From Paracoccaceae bacterium (lineage in GTDB: Bacteria; Pseudomonadota; Alphaproteobacteria; Rhodobacterales; Rhodobacteraceae): a DNA stretch of 64,000 nucleotides. Below the pieces are notes generated by a model that ran no database searches, was not told the origin of the DNA, and saw only the letters and a program-made list of their open reading frames with translations. This document shows, piece by piece, positions 9,380-17,385 of the stretch. Every line of letters starts with the position of its first letter. The first letter of the stretch is position 1. The stretch covers positions 1,106,001-1,170,000 of the forward strand of contig CP075370.1 in assembly GCA_019454225.1 (NCBI GenBank), in the 5' to 3' direction. The position numbers were made by a program, and so were the translations under genes.

Positions 9380-9949
9380 ATGGCAGAACGTGAGAACCGC
9401 CGCGAGGGCCGCCGCGACGACCGCCGCGAGGAGAACCCCGAGTTCGGCGAAAAGCTCGTCGCGATCAACCGCGTGTCCAAGACGGTGAAAGGCGGCAAGC
9501 GCTTCGGCTTTGCCGCGCTCGTCGTGGTCGGCGACCAGAAGGGCCGCGTCGGCTTCGGCAAGGGCAAGGCCAAGGAAGTGCCCGAGGCGATCCGCAAGGC
9601 GACCGAACAGGCCAAGCGCAGCCTGATCCGCGTGCCGCTCAAGGACAGCCGCACGCTGCATCACGACATGGAAGGCCGCCATGGCGCGGGCAAGGTCGTG
9701 ATGCGCACCGCCGTCGCGGGGACCGGCATCATCGCCGGTGGTCCGATGCGCGCAGTGTTCGAGATGCTGGGCCTGCAGGACGTGGTGGCGAAATCCATCG
9801 GCTCGCAGAACCCCTACAACATGATCCGCGCGACCATCGACGGTCTGCAGAAGGAATCGAGCCCCCGCATGGTCGCGCAGCGCCGCGGCAAGAAGGTGGC
9901 CGAGATCCTGAAGAAGCCCGAGGCGGAAGCCGTGGCGGTGGAGGCCTGA
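9380..9949 (+). CDS. rpsE: 30S ribosomal protein S5
   Basis: This 189-aa protein has a charged N-terminal stretch ([15 protein letters not shown]), the S5 double-stranded-RNA-binding segment [20 protein letters not shown] and the C-terminal domain with [19 protein letters not shown]5 contributes to decoding fidelity. The gene is followed after 3 bp by rpmD. Confidence 0.97.
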   Translation: MAERENRREGRRDDRREENPEFGEKLVAINRVSKTVKGGKRFGFAALVVVGDQKGRVGFGKGKAKEVPEAIRKATEQAKRSLIRVPLKDSRTLHHDMEGRHGAGKVVMRTAVAGTGIIAGGPMRAVFEMLGLQDVVAKSIGSQNPYNMIRATIDGLQKESSPRMVAQRRGKKVAEILKKPEAEAVAVEA

Positions 9950-9952
9950 TAG

Positions 9953-10147
9953 ATGACCGGCAAGAAAACCATCGTCGTGCAGCAGGTGGCCTCGGCTGCC
10001 CGCCGCCCGGCCATCCAGACCGCGACGCTCAAGGGCCTCGGCCTGAACAAGATGCGCCGCACCCGCGAGCTTGAGGATACGCCCTCGGTTCGCGGAATGG
10101 TCAACTCGATCTCGCATCTGGTGCGGATCGTGGAAGAGCGCGGCTGA
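9953..10147 (+). CDS. rpmD: 50S ribosomal protein L30
   Basis: This 64-aa protein contains [20 protein letters not shown], the L30 core, and ends LVRIVEERG. It is the last gene before a strong terminator at 10198. In most bacteria rplO follows immediately, whereas here 324 bp intervene. Confidence 0.94.
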   Translation: MTGKKTIVVQQVASAARRPAIQTATLKGLGLNKMRRTRELEDTPSVRGMVNSISHLVRIVEERG

Positions 10148-10197
10148 TCCTCGGCCGATGCCGGTGATGCGGGGTCCGGCCCCGCAGGCACGAGACA

Positions 10198-10233
10198 GAA
10201 CGCCCCCGCGCCGTCGCGGGGGCGTTCCCTTTT
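10198..10233 (+). terminator. Rho-independent terminator after rpmD
   Basis: A perfect 13-bp stem GAACGCCCCCGCG / CGCGGGGGCGTTC with loop CCGT is followed by CCTTTT. It is one of the best intrinsic terminators in the window, and it sits inside the spc operon between rpmD and rplO. The downstream genes rplO-secY-adk therefore probably have their own promoter within 10234-10471. Confidence 0.85.
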
Positions 10234-10267
10234 GCGGCGCCGGCAAGGGTGCATCAGGGCGAGAGTG

Positions 10268-10342
10268 TTAACAGACCCTGAAGGCGCGGCGCCAACGCAT
10301 TGATTCCATTGATGCGCCGTCGCGTCCCACCGTGGGACACCC
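10268..10342 (+). repeat. 75-bp dispersed intergenic repeat, copy A
   Basis: This stretch aligns without gaps to 39517-39591. Shared blocks are TTAAC, then TGAAGGCGCG six bases later, CCAAC, TTGATT, and a palindromic end GCGTCCCAC..TGGGAC.CCC. The spacing between blocks is identical in both copies. The end is an inverted repeat (GTCCCAC / GTGGGAC). Copy A lies directly after the terminator and before rplO. Confidence 0.8.
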
Positions 10343-10471
10343 CGTCCCTTGTCACGCGCCGCGCCCTCGTGTAAACGCCGCCGGTGGCCCGAGGGCCGCA
10401 GAATCAACAAGAATCGCCGCGTTGCTCCCGCCCGTCGCAGGCAGGGGCCTTCCGGCACAGGAGAATGCGAC

Positions 10472-10948
10472 ATGAAACTGAACGAACTTTCCGACAATCC
10501 CGGCGCCGCCAAGAAGCAGAAGCGCGTGGCGCGCGGCCCCGGCTCCGGCAAGGGCAAGACCGCAGGTCGCGGCATCAAGGGCCAGAAGTCCCGCTCCGGC
10601 GTGGCCCTCGGCGGCTATGAAGGCGGCCAGATGCCGCTCTATCGCCGCCTGCCCAAGCGCGGCTTCAACAAGCCGAACCGCCTGGAATTTGCCGTGGTGA
10701 ACCTGGGCCTGATCGAGAAATTCATCGGCCTCGGCAAGCTCGACGCCAGCCAGCCGATCGACGAGGACGCGATCATCGCCGCCGGTGTCACCGCCCGCAA
10801 GCGCGACGGTATCCGCGTGCTGGCCAAGGGCGCCATCACCTCGAAGGTCTCGCTGGTCGTCACCGGGGCCTCGGCCTCGGCCATCGCCGCCGTCGAGGCG
10901 GCAGGCGGCACGCTGACCGTCAAGGCCCCGGCGGCCGCGGCCGAGTAA
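10472..10948 (+). CDS. rplO: 50S ribosomal protein L15
   Basis: This 158-aa protein begins [20 protein letters not shown] and contains [20 protein letters not shown] and [15 protein letters not shown], diagnostic of L15, a late-assembly 50S protein. The start at 10472 follows AGGAGAATGCGAC. It opens a transcription block separated from rpmD by a terminator, and is followed by secY. Confidence 0.96.
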   Translation: MKLNELSDNPGAAKKQKRVARGPGSGKGKTAGRGIKGQKSRSGVALGGYEGGQMPLYRRLPKRGFNKPNRLEFAVVNLGLIEKFIGLGKLDASQPIDEDAIIAAGVTARKRDGIRVLAKGAITSKVSLVVTGASASAIAAVEAAGGTLTVKAPAAAAE

Positions 10949-11008
10949 CCCGCGCTTTCGTGGCTTGTGGGCCGCGCGCGCGCGGCTTACATGACATGTG
11001 GTTTTCCC

Positions 11009-11040
11009 GCGCCGCCGACCGGAGACCGGTCCGGCGGCGC
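11009..11040 (+). terminator. Long hairpin between rplO and secY
   Basis: Arms GCGCCGCCG-ACCGG and CCGGTCCGGCGGCGC pair over about 14 bp with one bulged G and the loop AGA. No T-tract follows. It may set the ratio of ribosomal to SecY transcript or protect mRNA ends. Confidence 0.5.
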
Positions 11041-11069
11041 ATTCCTTCCGACCCGGAGACAATGCAAGC

Positions 11070-12434
11070 ATGGCATCGGCAGCGGAACAGATGGCGGCCA
11101 ACCTGAGCTGGGGTGCTCTGGGCAAGGCCACCGACCTGCGGCAGCGCATCTTTTTCACGATCGGCCTCTTGATCGTCTATCGCATCGGCACCTTCATTCC
11201 CGTGCCCGGCATCGACGGCACCGCCCTGCGCGACTTCATGCAGGACCTGACCACCGGCATCGGCGGCATGCTCAACATGTTCACCGGCGGCGCGATCAGC
11301 CGCATGGGCATCTTCGCGCTCGGCATCATGCCCTACATCAGCGCCTCGATCATCGTGCAGCTGCTGTCGGCCATGGTGCCGCGTTTCGAGCAGCTGAAGA
11401 AGGAAGGCGAGCAGGGCCGCAAGAAGCTGAACCAGTATACCCGCTACGGCACCGTGTTCCTGGCCACGTTCCAGGCCTATGGCATCGCGGTCAGCCTGCA
11501 GTCGGGGCAGCTTGTCACCAACCCGGGCTGGTTCTTCATCGCCTCCTGCGTCATCACGCTGGTCGGCGGCACCATGTTCCTGATGTGGCTGGGCGAGCAG
11601 ATCACGGCGCGGGGCATCGGCAACGGCATCTCGCTGATCATCTTCGTCGGCATCGTGGCCGAGATCCCCGCCGCGCTGGCCCAGTTCTTCAGCCAGGGCC
11701 GGTCGGGCGCGCTGTCGCCGGCGGTGATCGTGGGCGTGCTGGTGATGGTCGTGGCGGTGATCGCCTTCGTCGTGTTCATGGAGCGCGCGCTGCGCAAGAT
11801 CACCATCCAGTACCCGCGCCGGCAGGTGGGCATGAAGGTCTATGACGGCGGGTCGTCGCACCTGCCGGTCAAGGTGAACCCCTCGGGCGTGATTCCGGCG
11901 ATCTTTGCCTCGTCGTTGCTGCTCTTGCCGGTCACGGTGTCAACCTTCTCGGGCCAGCAGACCGGGCCGGTCATGTCGACCATCCTGGCCTATCTGGGGC
12001 CGGGCCAGCCGCTGTACCTGCTGTTCTACGCGGCCATGATCGTGTTCTTCGCGTATTTCTACACCGCCAACGTCGCCTTCAAGGTCGAGGACGTGGCCGA
12101 GAACCTGAAGAACCAGAACGGCTTCATCGCCGGTATCCGGCCGGGCAAGAAGACCGAGGAATACCTGGACTACGTCGTCACCCGCATCCTCGTGCTGGGT
12201 TCGGCCTATCTGGTCGCGGTCTGCCTTCTGCCGGAAATCCTGCGGAACGAACTGGCGATCCCGTTCTACTTCGGCGGCACCTCGGTGCTGATCGTGGTGT
12301 CGGTGACGATGGACACGATCAATCAGGTGCAGTCGCACCTGCTGGCGCACCAGTACCAGGGCCTGATCGAGAAGTCGCAGCTTCGGGGGCGCAAGAAGCC
12401 CGGCACGGCGCCCAAGGCGCCCCAGAGACGCTGA
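11070..12434 (+). CDS. secY: Preprotein translocase subunit SecY
   Basis: This 454-aa integral membrane protein has ten predicted hydrophobic helices. The first cytoplasmic-side helix RIFFTIGLLIVYRIGTFIPVPG and the plug/helix-2 region GGMLNMFTGGAISRMGIFALG are conserved (both given here by their cores IVYRIGTFIPVPG and TGGAISRMGIFALG). SecY forms the protein-conducting channel of the inner membrane. The ATG at 11070 gives the family N-terminus MASAAEQMAANLSWG. A run-on upstream start is unlikely. adk follows after 12 bp. Confidence 0.97.
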   Translation: MASAAEQMAANLSWGALGKATDLRQRIFFTIGLLIVYRIGTFIPVPGIDGTALRDFMQDLTTGIGGMLNMFTGGAISRMGIFALGIMPYISASIIVQLLSAMVPRFEQLKKEGEQGRKKLNQYTRYGTVFLATFQAYGIAVSLQSGQLVTNPGWFFIASCVITLVGGTMFLMWLGEQITARGIGNGISLIIFVGIVAEIPAALAQFFSQGRSGALSPAVIVGVLVMVVAVIAFVVFMERALRKITIQYPRRQVGMKVYDGGSSHLPVKVNPSGVIPAIFASSLLLLPVTVSTFSGQQTGPVMSTILAYLGPGQPLYLLFYAAMIVFFAYFYTANVAFKVEDVAENLKNQNGFIAGIRPGKKTEEYLDYVVTRILVLGSAYLVAVCLLPEILRNELAIPFYFGGTSVLIVVSVTMDTINQVQSHLLAHQYQGLIEKSQLRGRKKPGTAPKAPQRR

Positions 12435-12446
12435 CGGGGGCTTTCC

Positions 12447-13100
12447 ATGGCGAACGTGATCCTTCTGGGCCCTCCCGGTGCGGGCAAGGGAACCCAGGCG
12501 CGGGTTCTGGAAGAGGCGCGGGGGATGGTGCAACTGTCCACCGGCGACATGCTGCGCGCCGCGCGCAGCAGCGGAACCGAGATGGGTCGCAAGGTCGCCG
12601 CGGTGATGGACCGGGGCGAACTGGTGACGGACGAGATCGTCATCGGCCTGATCGAGGAGCGGATTGCGCAGGGTTCGCCCGGCGGCTTCATCTTCGACGG
12701 CTTTCCGCGCACGCTGAAACAGGCCGATGCCCTGGGCGAGCTGCTGGCGCGGATGGGGCAGGGCCTGGATGCGGTGATCGAGATGCAGGTGGATGACGCC
12801 GCGCTGGTCGCCCGCATCACCGGCCGCTTCACCTGCGGCAACTGCGGCGAGGTCTATCACGACCAGACCCGGCCGACCGCGACGCCGGGCGTCTGCGACA
12901 GATGTGGCTCCACCGACCTGCGCCGCCGCGCGGACGACACCGAGGACGCGCTGAAGACGCGGCTGATGGAATACTACAAGAAGACCTCGCCGCTCATCGG
13001 CTACTACTACGCCAAGGGCAAGCTGTCGGGCGTCGATGGCCTGGCCGAGGTGGACGCGGTTTCGGCGGCGGTGGCGAAGGCGCTTGACGGCACCACTTGA
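12447..13100 (+). CDS. adk: Adenylate kinase, zinc-lid type
   Basis: This 217-aa enzyme interconverts ATP+AMP and 2 ADP. The P-loop [10 protein letters not shown] is at residues 8-17, the AMP-binding TGDMLR near 32, and DGFPRT near 86. The lid contains CGNC and CDRC pairs separated by 16 residues, the Cys4 zinc site found in many but not all bacterial Adks. It is in its usual place after secY. No rpmJ is seen between adk and rpsM. Confidence 0.96.
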   Translation: MANVILLGPPGAGKGTQARVLEEARGMVQLSTGDMLRAARSSGTEMGRKVAAVMDRGELVTDEIVIGLIEERIAQGSPGGFIFDGFPRTLKQADALGELLARMGQGLDAVIEMQVDDAALVARITGRFTCGNCGEVYHDQTRPTATPGVCDRCGSTDLRRRADDTEDALKTRLMEYYKKTSPLIGYYYAKGKLSGVDGLAEVDAVSAAVAKALDGTT

Positions 13101-13312
13101 CAGGTCCGCAAAAGCCTGAACGTCCCGTGTCGGCTGCCCTTGACGCCCCGGGGGAAACCCCTTAAGGCACACCGTCCCGCAAGGGAATCGTCCGCTGTGG
13201 CATGACACAGGCCGGGACGGATCGTGAAAGGGGCCCGCCCAGCCGGGGTTGGCCCCCTTCGGTTGTGAAAAAAGGTTCTGGCAACACGGAACCGCAACGA
13301 AAGGACAAGGCC

Positions 13313-13681
13313 TTGGCTCGTATTGCCGGCGTCAACATTCCCACCGGAAAGCGCGTTCCGATCGCGCTGACCTACATCACCGGGATCGGCCCCTTCGTCG
13401 CCGAACAGATCTGCGAGGCTGTCGGCATCGACCGCGCCCGCCGCGTCAACCAGCTTTCGGATGCCGAAGTGCTGGCGATTCGCGAACATATCGACGCGAA
13501 CTACACCGTCGAGGGCGACCTGCGCCGCGAAGTGTCGATGAACATCAAGCGCCTGATGGACCTGGGCTGCTACCGGGGCCTGCGCCACCGCAAGAACCTG
13601 CCGGTTCGCGGCCAGCGCACGCATACCAACGCCCGCACCCGCAAGGGCCCGGCGAAACCCATCGCCGGCAAGAAGAAGTAA
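13313..13681 (+). CDS. rpsM: 30S ribosomal protein S13 (TTG start)
   Basis: The family start [19 protein letters not shown] is reached only with a TTG codon at 13313, eight bases after AAGGACAAGG-type purines. This gives 122 aa. An upstream ATG would add 37 unrelated residues. The protein has the S13 helix-two-turn-helix and ends [21 protein letters not shown]13 bridges the subunits from the 30S head. A 212-bp spacer with GC-rich inverted repeats precedes it. Confidence 0.94.
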   Translation: MARIAGVNIPTGKRVPIALTYITGIGPFVAEQICEAVGIDRARRVNQLSDAEVLAIREHIDANYTVEGDLRREVSMNIKRLMDLGCYRGLRHRKNLPVRGQRTHTNARTRKGPAKPIAGKKK

Positions 13682-13696
13682 GGGGAGCGCACAGAT

Positions 13697-14098
13697 ATGG
13701 CACGCGATACCAAAGCCGCCGCTTCCCGCGTCAAGAAGAAGGAACGCAAGAACATTGCCGCCGGCGTGGCGCATGTGAATTCGTCCTTCAACAACACCAA
13801 GGTCCTGATCTCGGACGTGCAGGGCAACGCGATCTCGTGGTCGTCGGCCGGCACGATGGGCTTCAAGGGCAGCCGCAAGTCGACCCCCTACGCCGCCCAG
13901 ATGGCCGCCGAGGATGCCGGCCGCAAGGCGCAGGAACACGGCGTCCGCACGCTGGAGGTCGAGGTGCAGGGGCCGGGCTCGGGCCGCGAGTCGGCGCTGC
14001 GCGCGCTGGCCGCGGTGGGCTTCACCATCACCTCGATCCGCGACGTGACGCCGATCGCGCACAACGGCTGCCGTCCGCCGAAGCGCCGTCGCGTCTGA
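13697..14098 (+). CDS. rpsK: 30S ribosomal protein S11
   Basis: This 133-aa protein contains [18 protein letters not shown] and ends in the S11 signature [21 protein letters not shown]11 is on the 30S platform near the Shine-Dalgarno helix. The start at 13697 follows GGGGAGCGCACAGAT. It lies 15 bp after rpsM. Confidence 0.97.
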   Translation: MARDTKAAASRVKKKERKNIAAGVAHVNSSFNNTKVLISDVQGNAISWSSAGTMGFKGSRKSTPYAAQMAAEDAGRKAQEHGVRTLEVEVQGPGSGRESALRALAAVGFTITSIRDVTPIAHNGCRPPKRRRV

Positions 14099-14113
14099 CA
14101 CCTGCCTGATCCG

Positions 14114-14142
14114 CCGGGCCGCCCCGCCAGGGTGCGGCCCGG
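14114..14142 (+). terminator. Hairpin between rpsK and rpoA
   Basis: A 9-bp perfect stem CCGGGCCGC / GCGGCCCGG encloses an 11-base loop. No T-tract is present. It is probably a processing or attenuation structure rather than a full stop. Confidence 0.45.
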
Positions 14143-14217
14143 ATTCGTCATTTCGATAACCTCGGGCGTCCGCAGCTTTCTGGACATGGGCAGCGGGCTA
14201 GTATGGAGGCGACACGC

Positions 14218-15234
14218 ATGATCCACAAGAACTGGCAGGAACTGATCAAGCCCGCGCAACTGGTCGTCAAGCCGGGGCCGGATGCCAACCGCACCGCGAC
14301 CCTGGTCGCGGAACCGCTGGAGCGGGGTTTCGGCCTGACGCTGGGCAACGCGCTGCGCCGCGTGCTGATGTCCTCGCTGCAGGGTGGCGCCATCACCTCG
14401 GTGCAGATCGACAACGTGCTGCACGAGTTTTCCAGCGTCGCCGGCGTCCGCGAGGATGTGACCGACATCGTCCTGAACCTGAAGGGCGTGGCGATCAAGA
14501 TGGAGGTCGAGGGACCCAAGCGCCTGACCATCTCGGCCAAGGGGCCGGGCGTGGTGACGGCGGGCGACATCTCGGAATCCAACGGCATCGAAGTGCTGAA
14601 CAAGGATCACGTGATCTGCCACCTCGACGACGGCGCCGACGTGTTCATGGAACTGACGGTCAATACCGGCAAGGGCTATGTCGCGGCCGACAAGAACAAG
14701 CCCGAGGATGCCCCGATCGGCCTGATCGCCATCGACGCCATCTTCTCGCCCGTCAAGAAGGTCAGCTACGAGGTCACCCCCACCCGTGAGGGCCAGGTGC
14801 TCGACTATGACAAGCTGACGATGAAGGTCGAGACCAACGGCTCGCTGTCGCCCGAGGATGCGGTGGCCTATGCCGCGCGCATCCTGCAGGACCAGCTTCA
14901 GGTCTTCGTCAACTTCGAGGAGCCGGAGTCGGCCACCAAGGGCATCGAGGACGCCGGGCTGGAGTTCAACCCGCTGCTGCTGAAGAAGGTGGACGAGCTG
15001 GAACTGTCGGTCCGTTCCGCCAACTGCCTGAAGAACGACAACATCGTCTACATCGGCGATCTGATCCAGAAAACCGAAGCCGAGATGCTGCGCACCCCGA
15101 ACTTCGGCCGCAAGTCGCTGAACGAGATCAAGGAAGTGCTGTCCGGCATGGGCCTGCACCTCGGCATGGAAGTCGAGGACTGGCCGCCGGAGAACATCGA
15201 GGATCTGGCCAAGCGCTTCGAGGACCAGTTCTGA
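14218..15234 (+). CDS. rpoA: RNA polymerase alpha subunit
   Basis: This 338-aa protein begins [20 protein letters not shown]. The ATG at 14218 is chosen over one five codons upstream because GGAGGC then lies seven bases before it. The N-terminal dimerisation domain (to about residue 235) contains [19 protein letters not shown]. The C-terminal domain (from about 255) contains [19 protein letters not shown] and [17 protein letters not shown], which bind UP elements and activators. Length matches alphaproteobacterial RpoA. Confidence 0.97.
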   Translation: MIHKNWQELIKPAQLVVKPGPDANRTATLVAEPLERGFGLTLGNALRRVLMSSLQGGAITSVQIDNVLHEFSSVAGVREDVTDIVLNLKGVAIKMEVEGPKRLTISAKGPGVVTAGDISESNGIEVLNKDHVICHLDDGADVFMELTVNTGKGYVAADKNKPEDAPIGLIAIDAIFSPVKKVSYEVTPTREGQVLDYDKLTMKVETNGSLSPEDAVAYAARILQDQLQVFVNFEEPESATKGIEDAGLEFNPLLLKKVDELELSVRSANCLKNDNIVYIGDLIQKTEAEMLRTPNFGRKSLNEIKEVLSGMGLHLGMEVEDWPPENIEDLAKRFEDQF

Positions 15235-15242
15235 AGCGACGG

Positions 15243-15286
15243 TGCGCCTGAAGGCACACCCTACGTAGGGTGCGCATTCAGGCGCA
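15243..15286. repeat. REP-like nested palindrome between rpoA and rplQ
   Basis: Outer arms TGCGCCTGAA (15243-15252) and TTCAGGCGCA (15277-15286) are perfect inverted repeats. They enclose the perfect 16-base palindrome CACCCTACGTAGGGTG (15257-15272). The CCTACGTAGGGTGCGC-type core is typical of proteobacterial REP/BIME elements, which are moved by REP-associated tyrosine transposases. No such transposase gene is in the window. Confidence 0.65.
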
Positions 15287-15377
15287 TCATGACCACCCCG
15301 GGCAATCCCGCCCCAACGACGCGGCCCGCAACGCACGGGCGGCAACACAAAGCAAAATGAGACCATAGGAGACCATC

Positions 15378-15797
15378 ATGCGTCACGCCCGCGGCTACCG
15401 CCGCCTCAACCGCACCCACGAGCACCGCAAGGCGCTTTTCGCCAACATGTCCGGCGCGCTGATCGAGCACGAGCAGATCAAGACGACGCTGCCCAAGGCC
15501 AAGGAACTGCGACCGGTCATCGAGAAGCTGATCACGCTGGCCAAGCGCGGTGACCTGCACGCCCGTCGCCAGGCTGCCGCGCAGCTCAAGGAAGACAAGC
15601 ATGTCGAACGGCTCTTCGCGATCCTCGGCCCGCGCTACAAGGACCGGCAGGGCGGCTATGTCCGCGTCCTGAAGGCCGGCTTCCGCTATGGCGACATGGC
15701 GCCGATGGCGATCATCGAGTTCGTCGATCGCGATCCTTCGGCCAAGGGTGCCGGCGACCGCGCCCGCACCGAGGCCGAAGACGCCGCGGAAGCCTGA
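15378..15797 (+). CDS. rplQ: 50S ribosomal protein L17
   Basis: This 139-aa protein begins [20 protein letters not shown] and has the L17 segments [20 protein letters not shown] and [21 protein letters not shown]17 ends the alpha operon, as is usual, and a strong terminator follows at 15829. The acidic/alanine tail is alphaproteobacterial. Confidence 0.97.
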   Translation: MRHARGYRRLNRTHEHRKALFANMSGALIEHEQIKTTLPKAKELRPVIEKLITLAKRGDLHARRQAAAQLKEDKHVERLFAILGPRYKDRQGGYVRVLKAGFRYGDMAPMAIIEFVDRDPSAKGAGDRARTEAEDAAEA

Positions 15798-15828
15798 CAC
15801 GGACATGCACCGCAGTGCTGCCATCGCC

Positions 15829-15862
15829 GAATGCCCGCCCCACAGGCGGGCATTCTGGTTTG
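15829..15862 (+). terminator. Terminator at the end of the alpha operon
   Basis: An 11-bp perfect stem GAATGCCCGCC / GGCGGGCATTC with loop CCACA is followed by a T-rich tail (TGGTTT). It closes the ribosomal cluster after rplQ. Confidence 0.75.
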
Positions 15863-15971
15863 CGGCGCTGGTCCACGCGGGATCTGGTCCACCGGATTTG
15901 CGGGAACGCGCCGACCAAACTGGCGCAAGTCCCGACGCAGCATCGGAAACGGTCCATACGACTGGTTTAGC

Positions 15972-15982
15972 TGCATCATGCA
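15972..15982. promoter_or_regulatory. Candidate operator palindrome upstream of the LuxR gene
   Basis: TGCAT-C-ATGCA forms a perfect 5+1+5 palindrome inside an AT-richer stretch 22 bp before the luxR-type start. Dyads of this kind are the usual binding sites of LuxR-type dimers, but the sequence is shorter than a classical 18-20-bp lux box. The role is inferred from position only. Confidence 0.3.
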
Positions 15983-16003
15983 ATTTATGGTTGACCTAGA
16001 ATC

Positions 16004-16636
16004 ATGAAACCTGTCGAAACAGACATGTCGATCAAGGCGGGCATAGACTTGGAGCTGCACCAGCTGACATTGCTGGCACCTGCGGGCTATTTCCTCGGCC
16101 TTCATATCCGCTTTACCGCGCCGCTCATGACGTTCCAGACCTACGACCAGGCCTGGCTCGATCACTACACCGACAACGGTTTCGTGCTGCGCGACCCCGC
16201 CACCGCCTGGGGGTTCTCGCGCACCGGCTGGATCCGCTGGAGCGACCCGTTGCTTCCCGATCCCTTCGGCATCTTCAAGGAGGCCGCGCAGTTCGGTCTC
16301 TGCTATGGTTTCACGGTCTCCTGCGGACCGATCAAGTCGCGCACCATCGCCTCGCTGGCGCGCCCCGATCGGGAGTATGCCGACAACGAGATCGCATTGG
16401 CCGAGTCCATCGTGCTGCGACTGCACGACGTGACCGAGCCACCCGAGGAACTGACGCGCGCCCAGGTCGAGGCGCTGCGCTGTATTGCAGGGGGCGACCG
16501 GCATGCTGCCGCGGCCGCCAAGCTGGGGATATCGGAAAGCGCGCTGAAGGCCCGCATTACATCGGCCCGCATCCGGCTCATGGCTCGGACGACCGCCGAA
16601 GCTATCCAGCGCGCGAAAGACTATCGGCTGATCTGA
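16004..16636 (+). CDS. LuxR-family quorum-sensing transcription regulator
   Basis: This 210-aa protein has an N-terminal autoinducer-binding-type domain (about residues 15-145) with the aromatic pattern W..HYTDNGFVLRDPATAWG and TGWIRWSD. A C-terminal LuxR helix-turn-helix (about 148-205) contains ELTRAQVEALRCIAGGDRHA and AAKLGISESALKARI. Such proteins bind acyl-homoserine lactones and then DNA. The luxI-type synthase follows 54 bp downstream on the same strand. The start is uncertain: neither the ATG at 16004 nor that at 16025 has a good ribosome-binding site. Confidence 0.87.
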   Translation: MKPVETDMSIKAGIDLELHQLTLLAPAGYFLGLHIRFTAPLMTFQTYDQAWLDHYTDNGFVLRDPATAWGFSRTGWIRWSDPLLPDPFGIFKEAAQFGLCYGFTVSCGPIKSRTIASLARPDREYADNEIALAESIVLRLHDVTEPPEELTRAQVEALRCIAGGDRHAAAAAKLGISESALKARITSARIRLMARTTAEAIQRAKDYRLI

Positions 16637-16648
16637 ACCGATCTGCCT

Positions 16649-16682
16649 CCTGCAAGGTTATTCGACCGTCAACCCTGCAAGG
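16649..16682 (+). promoter_or_regulatory. Direct repeat CCTGCAAGG before luxI
   Basis: CCTGCAAGG occurs at 16649-16657 and again at 16674-16682, 25 bp apart. The inner flanks GGTT and AACC are inverted. The second copy supplies the AAGGAG ribosome-binding site of the synthase gene, so binding of a regulator here could control its translation or transcription. Function is inferred from position. Confidence 0.3.
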
Positions 16683-16690
16683 AGCACATC

Positions 16691-17281
16691 ATGCAGACCA
16701 CGACCCTCTCGTTCGCCAACCTCCACAACCATGGCGAACTCTTTGCCAACTACATGCGCGCCCGGCGTGAACTTTTCATCGTTCACAACAAATGGAACCT
16801 GCCCGAGGCCATGGGCATGGAATACGACCAGTACGATACCCCGGCCTCGCGCTGGGTCGTCGTGCATGACGAACTCGGCCGCGTGCTGGCGGGCAACCGC
16901 CTGACGCCCACCACCACGAAATGCGGCATCTACACCTACATGATCCGCGACGCGCAGCGTGGCCTTCTCGACACCATCCCTTCGACGCTGCTCTATGACG
17001 AGGCGCCGGTGGCCGAGAACATCTGGGAAAGCTCGCGCCTGTTCGTCAGCCATGACGTGCCCATGGCGCAGCGCCGTGCCGTCCACGCCCGGCTGGTCGA
17101 GGAACTGGGCAAGGCCGCGCGTCGCCTTGGCGCCACGCATTGCCTGACGCTGCTGAACGCCAACTGGCCGCGCTGGTGCAACCGCGTCGGGGTCAAGATG
17201 GATGCGATGGGCCCGGTGATGGAAATCGAGAACGTCAACAACCAGGTCGTCATGATGGACTTCACCTCCGCGCTGCACTGA
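16691..17281 (+). CDS. Acyl-homoserine-lactone synthase, LuxI family
   Basis: This 196-aa protein makes the AHL signal from S-adenosylmethionine and an acyl-ACP. The hallmark residues of the family are present: R25, F29, W35, the acidic E44/D46/D49 group in GMEYDQYDTP, R70 in GNRLTP, and the pair ENIWESSRLFVS (E and R near 114-117). The C-terminal half, with the acyl-pocket strand MDAMGPVMEIENV, is full length. The AAGGAG ribosome-binding site is at normal distance. It lies 54 bp after the LuxR gene and is followed by a terminator, so the two likely form a quorum-sensing pair. The acyl chain made cannot be predicted. Confidence 0.9.
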   Translation: MQTTTLSFANLHNHGELFANYMRARRELFIVHNKWNLPEAMGMEYDQYDTPASRWVVVHDELGRVLAGNRLTPTTTKCGIYTYMIRDAQRGLLDTIPSTLLYDEAPVAENIWESSRLFVSHDVPMAQRRAVHARLVEELGKAARRLGATHCLTLLNANWPRWCNRVGVKMDAMGPVMEIENVNNQVVMMDFTSALH

Positions 17282-17327
17282 GCCAGGCAAGGGCCGCGCG
17301 GACGCGGGTGGGTCGCGTCGGCGCTTG

Positions 17328-17366
17328 CGGCGGCGCCCGGGGATGTCCATATCCCGGGCGCCGCCG
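17328..17366 (+). terminator. Terminator after the luxI-type gene
   Basis: A 14-bp perfect stem CGGCGGCGCCCGGG / CCCGGGCGCCGCCG encloses an 11-base loop. There is no clear T-tract, but the stem is very stable and stands between two unrelated genes. Confidence 0.65.
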
Positions 17367-17385
17367 ACATCCGAACTGGTGAGAC

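Noticed and set aside
13101-13312. rpmJ (L36) or another small ribosomal gene between adk and rpsM
   Set aside because: No frame with the L36 cysteine pattern is present. Only GC-rich inverted repeats are seen.
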